NCBI GenBank assembly: GCA_029891345.1
Contig: CM057009.1
Span: 212,034,709-212,098,708, forward strand
DNA length: 64,000 bases
Source of the DNA: Dryococelus australis
Taxonomy: Eukaryota > Arthropoda > Insecta > Phasmatodea > Phasmatidae
Direction of reading: 5' to 3'
Each line of letters starts with the position of its first letter. Position 1 is the first letter of the stretch. The translations under genes were made by a program, and so were the position numbers. The notes beneath the pieces were generated by a model, which was not told the DNA's origin, made no database searches, and saw nothing but the letters and a program-made list of their open reading frames with translations. Below are positions 21,682-34,376 of this stretch, piece after piece.

Positions 21682-23047
21682 CTTGCCACTTTCAACTATT
21701 ATCGGCAAAGACTTCAGCTTTCGAAGCTACCTCATGGGCTACGACAACTTCTGTTTGAAGGAAGTATATAAGTGGTCATTGAACTTAAATTTTCAACTGA
21801 GGCAATTACTTATTTTCATGATGTAAGTCTCTTTTTTTTTTAATTGGTGCTTGTTTCTTTTTTGCTGGTTTTCAAATTTTCGTGTTTTTTTCCCTTTAAA
21901 ATAATCGTTTTGTTCATATCAAGTTACTAGAAGATTAATTGAATTATTGATCTGGTGTATCTCGTGTATATATATAATTATATATATAATTATTAATATA
22001 ATATTGACTAGCTGCCCTCACATCTTACGTAAACAAATTTATCAGTCCTTAAAGTAACATATTTTTTGGTCGGTTATTTAAGACCCATTTATACTCTTAT
22101 GCTATCAAATAAGCTCAGATTGCATTAAATTATTTCCAAAATAATATAAGCATTGGAGGCCTTTTATTATATCAATGATACTGCTTTTATATTTGCCAGG
22201 GAAATTAGGTAGTATAATTACAATGAATTCTCTATCTGGAAGTACTGCGAATGTCCATACTACTTAGCTATAATTTCCCCCAATGATATAGAATTGCAAA
22301 AAAACTAATGTTGTTATTCTCGTAGTTATCTGTGAACACCAACTCTCCAGATATATTTTAAAGGAGTGTTTCATTAAAATATATAATGGGAACTATAAAG
22401 GAATTAAATGAGATTGCAGTAAACATGTCGTAAGTGGTTAAGTACTCGAAAGTAATGTTTGCTTTTATTGTTATAGCTGGAAATGTTTTACGTGTTACTA
22501 AAAAAGGACCTGTTTATCTTATTGGTTAACTGGCCATTTTGTCTCACATGGTCGATTCATAACCGAAGGTGAACCATGTAACTACGCATCACATTTGATG
22601 GTGAGCCAAGACAAGTGGCACCTGGTGTGTCATAAACATTTGGCCAGCAGGATCTAATGAGAGTCACGTGCCATTTCATTTAAGTGAATAACTACACACA
22701 TGTGTATTACACAGATACGCTGTGTGTATTCAGGAAGGTCGTAAAATATTAAAGATCTTGTATGACAGTATCGAGTGTTCCAAATGGCAGAAAATCTTTT
22801 CCATAATCATTGCCGGTGTGAACCAGTTCTTTGTAATAATTGCACTTATAAACTCATGATTTCGGGGTTTCTACGATAATTCATACTGGGAGATTTTAAG
22901 AACAGGCTCGTCATCATTACAAAGACATTTATTGGAATAGAATTTGGCGTGTGTACAAACAATGTGATTGTAGGGTAAATTATTCGCGACAAGAGTCCAA
23001 ATTTCTTTCGAAAATCCATAAGTAGGCGGGTTGTCTGACATTACTTA

Positions 23048-23475
23048 AAGGGATGTTAGCGCCGGAGCTGTGCAGGAAAGTGGGTTGAAGTGGGTTGAAA
23101 ATACGTCACCTGTGATACTGGCAAAGTGGAGCACAATCAATCTGTCCAAAAACATTTTAGAAACTTCTTCGGTGGCAGCTAGTTGGGACATTGCGGCTCT
23201 ATAGCGTGGATTCTATGATCCTCGCACAAAATGTCACTTGGTCCCATTCCGTGGGCTTTACTGTAGTATTTAGTCACTAAAATTCACAGATGGGGACAAG
23301 TACCATGTTGTGCGAGGACCATAGGAGCCACACTATAGGGCCGCAGTGTCCCAACTAGCTGTCACCGAATGTGTCTAAAATGTGTGTGGAAAGTCTGATG
23401 GAGCTGTTCTTTGCTGGTACTACAGGGAACGTATTTTCAAACCACTTTTCTGCACAGTTCCGGCAACATCCCCTG
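23048..23475. repeat. Foldback element, about 428 bp
   Basis: The left arm AAGGGATGTTAGCGCCGGAG continues with CTGTGCAG-AAAGTGG-TTG and later CAGCTAGTTGGGACA. The right arm carries the inverted counterpart, ending TTCCGGCAACATCCCCT. The arms match for about 170 bp with scattered changes and an indel (a doubled AAGTGGGTTG on the left). No coding capacity was recognised. Confidence 0.8.
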
Positions 23476-24084
23476 AAGAAAAATTGTCAGAAAACCCGTC
23501 TATTTATGAATTTAAGAAACAGTTTTGGACCAGCGTTTTGATAACTGACAGTTACAATATACGCATTGAAAGAAAATAGAGGTTAGGATTTTAAGTAGAA
23601 ATTTTTCGTGGCTATGACATAATAATTCAAAAGGCGAGGCAAAAGTTTGCTCATTAAAACAATAAAAATTGTTTCTACGTCTAGAATAATCTGCTGTTGC
23701 TATGCCAATGGTAGCGATGAAGACTATTAACAAGCCAGAGAACTGCTGGCTTTTCCAAGAAGGACGGTAGAACATCACGAGGTGCATATCATGTAACCAA
23801 GTCATCGGTCACCATGTTGAAAATATTTTCTTAAATTGTAGATTTCTGTATATTATTAAAGCACGTTAAATAAATACTCAAAATTCCCATTTCCCCACCA
23901 CATACACAATTGCTCTCCTATAATGCTCAAAAGACAGTTCAATTCATAAGTGTAGAAGGCAATTTGTAATTTTAATTAATAAATACCTTCCCAATATGTG
24001 TAACATTGAATTATTTAAACTACACATTTTCCATTTCACAATGTAACTATTATATGAATGTGATTTTAATGGTAGCAAAAAAAA

Positions 24085-24095
24085 GGGGGGGGGGG
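24085..24095 (+). repeat. G homopolymer run (11 G)
   Basis: Eight A residues followed by eleven G; a simple tract in intron 3. Confidence 0.95.
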
Positions 24096-25492
24096 TATTA
24101 TTACATTTTTCATTAATTGTAAACACATCGAATTGTTCTCAGCACATTTAGAAAACTTTAATGGGTTTTTTTGTTTTCATTGGTTTTCAGAGATCACAGA
24201 CTATAAAACAGTTGTTACATTAATTTTTCATGATGTATTTCTAAAGGTTTCCATGGCTAGGTTGCCTTGTCACCGCGTGTCCTCCAATTGTGAAACAAAT
24301 CTACCTGTACCATTAAAAACAGCATTCAACTTTTTGGTGTCGTGAAAACATGCATCGACAAAATGGGACTTCTCTAGTCGCATAGCATCTGTCTTCCACG
24401 AAGGCCTCCTGTGCTGTATTCCCGGTGTGGTACTTCTCAATCTTCACATGCAGAAAACATGTTGCGAACATTGCCGTGGGTAAGCCGCTCTTCTCCACGT
24501 GTTCTCACTTGCACCACTTGCAACCCGTCGCTGGTCCAGCTCCTTCTCAATTCACCCCATGGGCGTCAAATACCTCTTTATACGCCCTGTAAATCTTATA
24601 TCTCGGTACTTCTTTAAAATAAATCAGTTATTTATTCTAGATTCAGTAATTGTTTTTTTGCCAGAATATGTGCAAATAATATCTTTGAATTAGTATAATT
24701 TTTTTTTGCGTTTATAGATATTTGTTTTTATTTCAGAGTGTTCACTTTGTAATTAATGATTTATTTATGCTGTGTTATTTTCTTTATATTATATGTGGAT
24801 ATTATTTTTTTTTCAATATAATATATATTAGTATATTCTTGAAATATTCTTTTTCATGATAGTTCGGTTCCAATCTATAATGCTTTCTTTAATTTATGTG
24901 GCTTTACGAAAGAGAGGCGTAAGAGAAAACAATATTGAACTTATAACAGGTAAAAGAAATAGTAAAATAATTTTTTTTTTCACTAACCATTCTTTTCTGT
25001 GAATATGAATACTATGTATGTATAAGAGTTAGTTAACGAGGTTGTCACTTCATGCCTTTCAAGTTGGCAAACTAATAATAAGTAAGCTCTGTTATCTATC
25101 ATACACATATTACATAAACAGATCATAGAAAGTGAATTAAGTGGACATATCCCCGTTTTATAAGTTAAACTTAAAATAGATAATTAGGAGAGAGGTATAC
25201 AGGCATTTAAAAGTAAGTGTTCTGAACAAGAAGGTAACGAATATTTTCTAAATAATATTTTTAAAGCTTTCATATCGAAAGCATATATACTACAATAAGA
25301 AAATCAGTACTGTGCCTATTACATAGAATTTCCATTGTTAGAGGGCAATCGAACCAATAATTTTGATGGCAATAGAGCCCTCTCGTAAACCGCGTTATTG
25401 ATCAATACTAGGAAATGAAATGCGAAGTTTCCTATTGATATGGATGTACAAATTTGTTACTCATAGGTTTTGTTTCTTTTTCTTTTTTGTAG

Positions 25493-25638
25493 TGCCACCA
25501 GATGACTCCTTGATGTGTGCCCCAGAGTTTACAGTAAAACTCCAGGATATTACAGTATCTGACGGGGACCAACTGCATCTAAGCTGTACAATTAAGGGCG
25601 ACCCTGAGCCACAAGTAATGTGGACCAGAAACGGCAAG
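25493..25638 (+). CDS. Strn-Mlck: Strn-Mlck-like exon: N-terminal half of Ig domain 2
   Basis: The exon follows a pyrimidine-rich TTTTTTGTAG acceptor; its first bases tg complete Leu. It encodes PPDDSLMCAPEFTVKLQDI, VSDGDQLHLSCTIKG (B-strand Cys) and PEPQVMWTRNGK (C-strand Trp), and ends AAG before GTATAA in phase 0. This is the classic first half of an I-set Ig domain, with the A strand starting at APEF. Its partner half is the exon at 31151. Confidence 0.92.
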
Positions 25639-27238
25639 GTATAACATTATGTTGCATTTCATAGGTTTTATGTTTGAAATAAGTAAAATTGTCTATAATT
25701 TGACATATGAATTAGCAACAATTTGCACACTTTGAAAGTACGAATAACGAAATGCACAGTCTCGTTTCAAGAGTTCATAATACAGCAATGGAAGTTAGAA
25801 TATAAAATTTCCTGTTTCTGAATATTAATATAATTTTGGCAACGACAGCAACCATATACAAATTAAATTTTCTGGTCTCAATTTTAGAAAGGTATGCTTA
25901 TGAAATCACCCTAGGGTCTGTCTGAATGTTATTACATTTTAAGCAAGATTTCAGTTTAAAATTACAATAGTTTTTTTTTCAGGATAAATTATAAAGTTGA
26001 AATTCAAAACTATTCAAATATTTTATTTACTGGTCTGACTTCTTCTCAGACAAAATTTAACAGATTATTTCTTCTTAAACAATATGGATAATTACTTACA
26101 TAATTTTCTTAAAAACAATAAAATTATATCTTCTTAAACAAAATGGATATTTATTTGCAGCAATCTTCTCATACTCAATAATATTAATATTCCTTATCAT
26201 TCAATTATCATTTCTTCATAATACAAAACATGTTGCCGCAATCTTATTATATACTAAATAATAAAAATATTAATATGAGTAAACCCAAGTCCATCCTGGA
26301 TGTGGTGAGATTTGATTCTGCAGAAAATTTTTGTTCTATTTTATAACAGCCGTACTTATGTTGTCTCATGTCCTCTGATTGGCTGTCGCCTGATCATGAC
26401 ACATTTTCCTGCCAATCAGCAATGGCGAGACGAGAGACAACCAGGATAGTCTTATGTTTAATACACATTTAATAACTTTAAACCCTCTAGGAAGAAATGA
26501 AAAATAATAAACATTAATACTGAATACTGTCTAGAAACAAATGACTCTCTATGTAAATAACTAATAAAATAAACCAAAGGTTATACTGTTATTTCATATT
26601 AATAAAGCCTAATTGGGAAAGATATAAAAATGACATTATAAGCAAGTACTCTTCTATTATATATAATACTATCAATAATAATCTCTATAATTAATTGTAA
26701 ATATACACCAAATTCTGCAATGATAAAATGAAAATTCTCCACTTAAAAATTTTTAATCCCTGGACAGATTGGAATAAAATTGTGAAGAAATATATCGCCA
26801 CTAACGACCATAACGACACAACCTTTTAAAACAGCACATCTTCTGCAAGTATAAAATCTGTAAGTGCAAACTTCTGAATGTAAATGTATCATTCCGCGAC
26901 GTAATGCATGCGTGTTATGTGCCCGAGGATGCTGCACATGTGTCACGCTCGCACGGAGCAGTCAGTAGCTGAGCGGAAACAGAACGGCCAGTGACATAGC
27001 CGTCTCTAGTAGACTACGCTACAGACGGACATTCCAGTAACCGTGAGATAACATACTAGTTGCGTGTATCTTTCCCTTCTTCCCTCACGGTTGTGATCGC
27101 CGCGCTTAAATCCGTTTGACTTTAACAGAAACACGCCGCACAGAGTCGTTTGTCAATGCACGTGAGATAAATAACAACACATTATTATAATTTCCTACAC
27201 TAATTGTTCTTATTATGCAGCTGTTTTGCACGCATTAG

Positions 27239-27387
27239 TATAGGCTGTTCATGGTAAAATGGACACTTTCGAAAGCCCTCTCATTTGGAATAATAGCCAA
27301 TAAATATAGTGGTTAAAGGAAAAACTATGGCTGAAAGGAAATGTAGCTATGGTCTCAAAAATGCCCACTTTACCGTGAACAGCCTAT
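27239..27387. repeat. GGCTGTTC-family MITE, copy 2 (shortest)
   Basis: The left end TATAGGCTGTTCATGGTAAA is inverted at the right end (TTTACCGTGAACAGCCTAT). With TGGACACTTT against ATGCCCACTTT, the arms are about 30 bp. At 149 bp it is a deletion version of the 240-bp copies at 17723 and 28709. Confidence 0.85.
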
Positions 27388-28107
27388 GACAGTATTTTCT
27401 ACATGTTCAAGCATTTTTAAAACATTTGCAGATCATGGTAATTACACAATGTATGAATTATCCATAACTGCTGTACTCAAATATAGTTAACACTCTCAAT
27501 CTGAATCAGGAAGAATTTCACTGTTTCAATCAGTCAATGTACTATTGACAGATTCAACAGTCACTTCAGTGAATTAAACTGATGAATCAGTGAAAGAATG
27601 CCAAATTTCCTTCATTTAATGATACAGTGCCATTTTCCACTGATTCATCAATCATTTTTTTCACTGTTTTTCAGTGGTTAATTTTTTGCTAATGGATCGG
27701 TTAAACAACGTGTAAAAATGGCCGTTAATCAACGTATAAAATTTGCCGATAAACAACGTGTTTCAAGTGAAATAACAACGAATAAACGAATAAAACCAAT
27801 ACAGAATGTTTTCAAAAATGTATTACATCTTTCAAAACACCATTTACGAGGTAATGTGAACATTCAGTGTTTCATTCCGTTTTTACATCGTTCATTTCGT
27901 TTTTATGTAATCATCACAGAGCTCCGTTTGAAGGTTTAAACTGCACATAAAATGTTGAAGAGAGTGCACTCATATATACTATTCGTTTTAACAATCCTAA
28001 CGGTTCCATTTAAACCGAAAACCAAAAGTGAGGGCATACAATTTAAAACTTCACGATTTTTATAAGAAATATAAAAAATATATTTTCCTTCTATATGTTC
28101 AAAAGTC

Positions 28108-28300
28108 TTGGTAGCGCAGATGGAGCCCTACACCCAAAGCTTAGGGGTAGGGTGGCCGACTTGTAGTCGAGGGGTCGTGGGTATGCGCCCCGGCCCCTTC
28201 TCGTCAAATGTTCAGTTCGCTTGTCGCACTGAGAATTTCTCAGCACGTCCGTCTAACTTGATCTCGAGCACGTCCCTTCCATACAACTACAATAAAAAAT
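28108..28300 (+). repeat. Possible tRNA-derived SINE
   Basis: TAGCGCAGATGG (28112-28123) resembles a pol III A box. GACTTGTAGTC inside CGGCC-like pairing looks like a tRNA anticodon arm. A clean B box is missing at the expected distance, though GGGTTCAATCCCGAGC occurs further on (28355-28370). Higher GC than its surroundings. Weak call. Confidence 0.3.
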
Positions 28301-28708
28301 GACAAAAATTTTTTGGGAATGTAACGGCTTAAAATGGGAGTAGAGAGGGTGTGTGGGTTCAATCCCGAGCCCCTCCGACATTTTTTAAATTTTATTAAAT
28401 TATTATAAATTGCGCAAGATGAATAGTAAACTATCATATATATGTTTATTTCACACAGTTATTTGGCTAAATTCAATAAAAACAGTATTTAATACGCCAC
28501 TGCAGTTGGCCGTCACTTATTCAATAAGTGAAATATTGTTTCATATCGCCAATTCAACCAGAAGATTTTTTTCACAGACTAAAAAAATCAATATAAATGT
28601 AGCAACAGACACTCACTGCTTTTAAATATTGCACAAAGGAGTGCTTCTCCTCTTGTGAACAAACATTCGAGGTACCGAATTTGTATCCATGTCTTTTGCG
28701 ATTGTTGT

Positions 28709-28950
28709 TATAGGCTGTTCACGATAAAGTGAGCACTTTTTAAGACCCTCCCAACATGCTTTAACCACTAATAAATATATCTCATTGCAGCATCAGCCAT
28801 TAAATTTTGAGGGTGGTGAAATGTATATACTGTGTTTATTCGTTGCAAAGCAATGTTTATATTAAAAAGCAGCAGGAAGATGGAAATAGGATGAAATTAA
28901 AAATGTTGAAGGGCCTTAAAAAGTGCTTACTTTATCGTGAATAGCTTATA
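28709..28950. repeat. GGCTGTTC-family MITE, copy 3
   Basis: The left end TATAGGCTGTTCACGATAAA, followed by GTGAGCACTTTTTAAG, is inverted at the right end (CTTAAAAAGTGCTTACTTTA, then TCGTGAATAGCTTATA). The arms are about 36 bp within a 242-bp span, and the TATA edges suggest TA insertion. Confidence 0.85.
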
Positions 28951-29559
28951 ACGAGCGTTCCTTTAGTTATCTGATATTTTGTAGTTACTTTCGTTATTGA
29001 TATGCTACCACTTCCCTTTTCTTTCATCGCCAGCAGGAATATTTCTTCTCTAGATGCATTATATTTTATACTGCTAGGATGTTTTATAATTTCGAGGCAT
29101 TTTTCTAAAACGCTTGTTCTAGTCTCAGAAGATATCAGAAAATAACTAATAATATTGTATACTAACAAACATTACGAATTTAAACACACTTATTCTACAT
29201 GTTACATCTGATCGTAATCATGAAACTAATTTGATATACTAAATTTACTATAGATATGGTACATAGAAAAATAATGACTATACTTTTAACAGTAATCTAT
29301 TACAATAAAACTTCACATACAGTAATTATCACACACGTGCCCTACATGAGAGACCCACTTAAACCAGTGAAATTCTACACAAGTGTCACTATGACCAATG
29401 GTATAAATAAACCAAAAAAATAAAAATTTAGTAAAGTAGTTATCTGTGTAGTTTAAACGGAAACTATGAAAACCTAATGAAACATGTGCTTTTTAACACT
29501 ACAGCCGTGCTATCTACCTATCACACCGCTTTTATTTCTCATTAAAAGCTTGTGAAATA

Positions 29560-30949
29560 CACTTTTGGACATGAGAATCACTACACCCACAAGATAACTA
29601 CTATTTGCCATAATCTCAAGACCCCATACAGTATCAGTTGCGCAATGCAAATGGATAAATTGACATCGCAGAAATGCCACTGCAAACACATGATTTCAAG
29701 GGCACTTCTGGCTAGTACCCAGCTCTTAAAATGACCATACAAGAGGTTGGAAATACAGAAGTCCATGGGTTAAGAGGTAGATCTGTGTGCTACATCATCG
29801 TGCTCACGAAGATAATCAATTATCGCCACCAATATCCCTTTGAAGGGGTTCGAATGGTCGAACTGCGCGAGGTCAGATGGTCAGTTCGTCGTAGCTTTTC
29901 ACCTGGGCCATTTAGTCAACACTGTGACATACTGTCTGCAGATGTGGATACTTGCAGGTCATACATCGCCTAGAGTAGGCACTGTTTCTTCCCGGTGTAT
30001 TAGACAGAGAGAAGATAATAGCATTCACTGACGCGCAGTCACCAAACGTGACACCACATCCAGAGAGATCTTGTAGTCTGTGGAGCCTGCACTGTATTTG
30101 TCGGTATCAGAAGAAACCACTCGTCGCTGTTTGATGAGGCTGGCCTACAGGCAAGGCGTCCACTGTGCAGTTTGCCTTTGACTCCTTGGCATCGTGCGGC
30201 ATACAATCAATGGTGGCATGAACATCAACACTGGGCAGATTAATGACGACGTTTTATGTTCTTCGATGAGTCCCACTTCAATCTTAATACATATGATGGC
30301 AGCATCAGGGTTTCGCAAAGCAGTGGGCAACACAACTATCCTCCACTGATTTGTCAGCGAAATATGTGCGGGACACCAGGTGTTATGGTATGGAGTATCA
30401 TCAATTATGACTCCTGGTAACGTCACATGATTGTGGGAGGCACAGAGACAACACAGCGATATGTAAATGATGTTCTGCGACCCTATTCTGTCATTTTCGC
30501 AGCATACCCACTGCTATCATACAGCAAGATAACGCTCGTTCCCAAACAGCTCGCATCACCCAACAACCTCTACAGCATGTAAACACCATTCCTTGGCCTG
30601 CAAAGTTTCCAGATTTACCTGTAGTATACACTTATGGGCTATGACAGGGTATTTTTGTACCACTATCAAGCACCTGCCCACTACATGAGTAGTTCCAAAA
30701 AGCATGGCGGTATGTACCTCAGGACACTATCTGCCAAATCTATGATTGAATTCATCGCTGCCTGCATAGCCATGAGAGAAAGCTATGCCATATGTTAAAT
30801 GCATGCAAAACAAACTGATGCGAAACAAATACTTTGTATGCATGAAAGACAAATCACTGCTCATTTGTACTTTAACCTATCAGTTTGTGATGGTTTAGTA
30901 AAATTTCACATAATATAAGAGGGTGCAGCGATTTGCATGTCCAGTAGTG
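29560..30949 (+). mobile_element. Tc1-like element with TIRs
   Basis: The left end CACTTTTGGACATGAGAATC, then ACTACACCC, is inverted at the right end (reverse complement CACTACTGGACATGCAAATC, then GCTGCACCC). A TA lies just before the left end. The 1.39-kb span contains a + strand transposase relic (about 29840-30625). Confidence 0.8.
29840..30625 (+). pseudogene. Tc1-like transposase relic
   Basis: In order on the + strand: a helix-turn-helix part (RSDGQFVVAFHLGHLVNTV); W-H-R-A-A-Y-N-Q-W-W near 30190; FMFFDESHFNLNTYDGSIRV (the D-E-S motif around the first or second catalytic Asp); GTPGVMVWSIINYDS; QRYVNDVLRP; then QQDNARSQTARITQQ and IPWPAKFPDLP. After this point the P-I-E-H-V-W segment with the catalytic Glu is lost. 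Stops and frameshifts are frequent, so it is dead. Confidence 0.8.
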
Positions 30950-31150
30950 TGGTTTCAGAAATAATCCCAGATGGCAGCAAATGTTTTAGTTCTTTAGTGG
31001 TCAAATTTACCCCTTTGGTCAATGTAACCCGTGTCTATAACTGACTACAATATGATACGATATAATATGATAACCATATTACAATCGTGATGTGTTAAAG
31101 CCATTATGCAGTGAACGTTAATAAGAAAAGTGTGAATTTTTTTTTTACAG

Positions 31151-31307
31151 GTGCTAACATCATCGGATATTATGGACCTGAAATACAAGAATGGAGTGGC
31201 ATCTCTCAATATAAACGAAGTATTTCCTGAAGATGAGGGCGAATATGTATGTAAAGCGACGAACTCCATAGGAAGTCTCAGTACAAAGAGCAAGATAACT
31301 GTGGCCC
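31151..31307 (+). CDS. Strn-Mlck: Strn-Mlck-like exon: C-terminal half of Ig domain 2
   Basis: The exon starts in phase 0 after TTTTTTACAG and ends in phase 1 before GTAAGT. It encodes VLTSSDIMDLKYKNGVASL, then INEVFPEDEGEYVCKATNS (E-F strands with the second Cys) and IGSLSTKSKITVA. Joined to 25493-25638 it gives a complete I-set domain with Cys, Trp and Cys in place. The spare c completes Pro with the next exon. Confidence 0.92.
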
Positions 31308-32129
31308 GTAAGTATGCAGTGGATTTGCTGTATATTTAGTACATTAAATTTATTTAAAATGTTGGAAAACTTAAGGAAACATTGAAAAAATTCTTAAATG
31401 CTTGTTTAAAATAAAGGCTGAAACATGGGCTGAGCAAAAATAGACCCTAAGTATATTTCTTAAGAATAGCCATTAAAGTGAATGTGCGTATAGAGAATTT
31501 ATAGTCCTAACAAAAAATATCTGATCACAGTTTTGACGAGCAAAACCTAGTCGGTGACTTATAATTTTTCTGAAATAAAGTAGATTAAATAATATGCAAA
31601 TGGGTTATTGATATAAATGGAACTTTTTGCAAAATTTAAAATGTGAAAACTGGAATTTCTTTAGTTGTTATGTAAATATATGTTAAATTTGAAAGAAATG
31701 TTTCTATCAACTAACGTAATCATACCGGGGCATCATCAAGTGAAGTAAAAATTTAAGATATTAATGAGATGGGACATTGGCATTAAATATACTGTACTAT
31801 TGAGATAAAAATAATGTACCTTAAATCATGTATTTTTGTCTTTCTAAAATTCTGTATCTAGACTGAAGTGGACTTGAAATAAAATGGCACCAGTGCAATC
31901 CAGCACTTGTTTTGAATTTGTTTTCTAAATTGTGATGTTAGAAATACTTTATTCTCCAAAAAGTATTGATTATTTTGAAGGTGCCATCGCAGAGGCACGA
32001 AACTGGGTACAGAGACCGGACATGGTAGTATGTAAACAACAAACATCAAACTACTGTACCATACCAAACATGTATTACAGGGTACCAACACTTCCAGGAT
32101 GTACTTAGTATGGTGTTGGACCACCCAAA

Positions 32130-33165
32130 TCACACAGACAGGAGGGGATAAGGTCTGGCATGGAGGCTTACAGAAATCGTATGTTCTCCTGAGGAAGATC
32201 CTACAACAGCTGGCGCAACTGACCTTCTAAAGCTTTCATAGTGTCCGTTGCCGAAGTTGCCATCCAATCTGGTCCCAAATGTTCTCGATGGGCGAAAGGT
32301 CTGGGAACGTGCTTGCCAATAAAACTTGTTGACATCACAATTGCAGGCCAGAGATACCCGTGAGGTGTGGGGACGAACATTATCCAGCTGGAAAATAGGG
32401 TTAACAGTCTTCACCAGGAAAGGGAGTGCACATGGTCGCAAAATTTCCTTGGAAGTAGGCACAGCTGCACCCTCAGGGTTCCATCATTAACCACGAGTGG
32501 GACGCAGGAATCGTAGGAAATGCCAACCCACACTATGACACGTGTTATTGGGGTGGTTAGCCACTCTACAATGAATCGTGGATCACGGCGCTAGGCAGGA
32601 CAACTCCAAACTTGAATTTGGCGGTTGTATGTAGACAGACAGAACCGTGATTCGTCTTTGAACACCACACATCGCTAATCTGCGAGCTTTCATACCAGCA
32701 GTTTCTAGCAGTTCACATATGATGTTCAGGTCGTAATGGTAGACGTCGTAGAGGATGCCGCGACGACAGATCCCACTCTGCCAACCGCAGGGCTATTTTA
32801 CTATTGGACACAGGCATATACCTAACTGCAATGAGATGTCCCTGGACGGTGCGCAGCGATAGCCGTGGAGTGCTCATAGCCTGTCGCACGAATAAACGAT
32901 CCTGCCTTCTGGTGGTCTACCGAGGTCGAACCGAGCCTTCTCGACGGACTTGTGTACCCTCCTGTAGCCACGGCGTCTAACACCGACTCACAGTGTAGGC
33001 ATAAAAGTACAAGTGGCGAGCAATGTGCCGAAACATCAAACCTGCCTCTTGAAGGCCTAAAACGCGGCCAATCTCAAACTTATCCCATTTGCATTAAATG
33101 CAGAAGGAACACATTTCGTGCTATGACGATATTGAGTGGCAGTCTTCTTTGTACTCGGCGATTTT
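32130..33165 (-). pseudogene. Tc1-like transposase relic
   Basis: On the minus strand, N- to C-terminal pieces are visible: G-R-V-L-G-L-Q-E-A-G-L-M-F-R-H-I-A near 33050; FKDESRFCLSTYN near 32660; TRVIVWVGISYDSCVPLVV near 32530; PIFQLDNVRPHTSRVSLACN near 32390 (Q-x-D-N motif); and, one frame over, LSPIENIWDQIGWQLR near 32270-32230 with the catalytic Glu. At least one frameshift separates the D-N and I-E-N segments. I did not find matching terminal inverted repeats. Confidence 0.8.
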
Positions 33166-34376
33166 TAATGGTAAGATTTTTTTTTTTTTTTTTTGCAAAA
33201 TTGGTGTATTGAAATTTAGTATGCCAAAGATACAAACCCATTACACTTCACTGAAATAAATTTCTTGTGCTGGTAGCGAATATTATAACTTTAGTTAGTA
33301 ATTTTGTAAGGAATTGCTGAAAATATGTATCAAGTTTTTTTATTTAACTTTTAAATTATCAACAACGACTATGAACATATGAAGTTCACCCTGAAGTTTT
33401 GTTGTTATTACATTCTTTTCAATTAAATAAAGATAAAGTGAATTAACTTTTAGTGATCCATACCAGGTTTAGTTTTTCAGAATCGTATTGTTTTGACGTT
33501 TATAAATGTGTCCTACTTTTGAAGATATATATTGAATTAACGTTTCTGTTGTTTATAATAACCACTTTATGAAAAGCACTGCATGTAATGACAGTTTCAC
33601 AATTGTATACTTATTTCATAAAGCAACCGAGATGTATCTATATTCTCAGTTTCATGCAAATTTTAAAATTCTTAATTTTGCAAAACATTTGAAATAACAA
33701 AAAAACTAATATAATGAATTATTATGACACAGCCACAAGTCGTGATAATATTATTTTAAGATAATATTTCCTCAGGTTGGAGATTTTTTTTGGTTGTTCT
33801 CTTATCTGACATACAGCAGTGTTTTAATATGATTGTGCTATTGATTGCTGTTTATTGTTTCTCTTGCATTGCCCTTGTTGTATTTGTTTATTAATTTTCT
33901 ATGCCGCTTCATGATTTCGTGATTATTTGTTACGATGCGTGTTTGCCAGGGATATACTACCTAACATTAATTTTAAATTATATTCTCTTATTGTCTTTTA
34001 TGTTACATGAGCACAACATTGAAAAAAAATAGTTCAGCAAAAGGAATTTTCCATTTAATATAGTGGGAATCGGTATAGTGACTCCTGATATACCAGGAGA
34101 ATCATCTTAAACTAACAGCGCAAATTTTCTGTATTGGAAGGTGCTATTGATGTGCTGGTTTCACAGAATTGAAGTTGAAGTGTAGGCAAGGGCTCATAAT
34201 TGCAGCCCAGACACGGATGTGAATAATTATTAGATTGTGCATTTCTTGAAAAAATAATAATTATTTTTTTCAAAACAAACAATGCCTATTCACATCAAGA
34301 AAACAAAACTAGACCAAATTAGAATGACACTGGTGTTTTAGCAGCATTCTGTAAGTGGTTAATGCGCTATCGAAAT

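Larger units (their letters stand above)
18371..25492 (+). other. Intron 3 of the Strn-Mlck-like gene (7.1 kb)
   Basis: A GTAAGT donor and a TTTTTTGTAG acceptor bound this intron. It holds a region with repeated GTAAAATTACC-type motifs (18902-19990), a Tc1-like element (20302-21584), a compound microsatellite (21585-21681), a foldback element (23048-23475) and an 11-G run (24085-24095). Apart from these, 21682-23047, 23476-24084 and 24096-25492 show nothing I can assign. Confidence 0.85.
25639..31150 (+). other. Intron 4 of the Strn-Mlck-like gene (5.5 kb)
   Basis: A GTATAA donor and a TTTTTTTTACAG acceptor bound this intron. It contains two members of the GGCTGTTC MITE family (27239-27387 and 28709-28950), a possible tRNA-derived SINE (28108-28300) and a Tc1-like element (29560-30949). 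The stretch 26930-27190 is GC-richer but unassigned. 25639-26929 and 27388-28107 are AT-rich with nothing recognised. Confidence 0.85.

Noticed and set aside
21450..21826. Open frames coding long Tyr-Ile and Val-Cys runs
   Set aside because: They are translations of the TG/TA/CA microsatellite.
26930..27190. GC-richer block with a TAGCTGAGCGG A-box-like word
   Set aside because: No B box at tRNA distance and no second copy seen, so a SINE call is not supported.
28108..28200. Functional tRNA gene
   Set aside because: A-box-like and anticodon-arm-like words are present, but the acceptor stem and B box do not form a proper cloverleaf.
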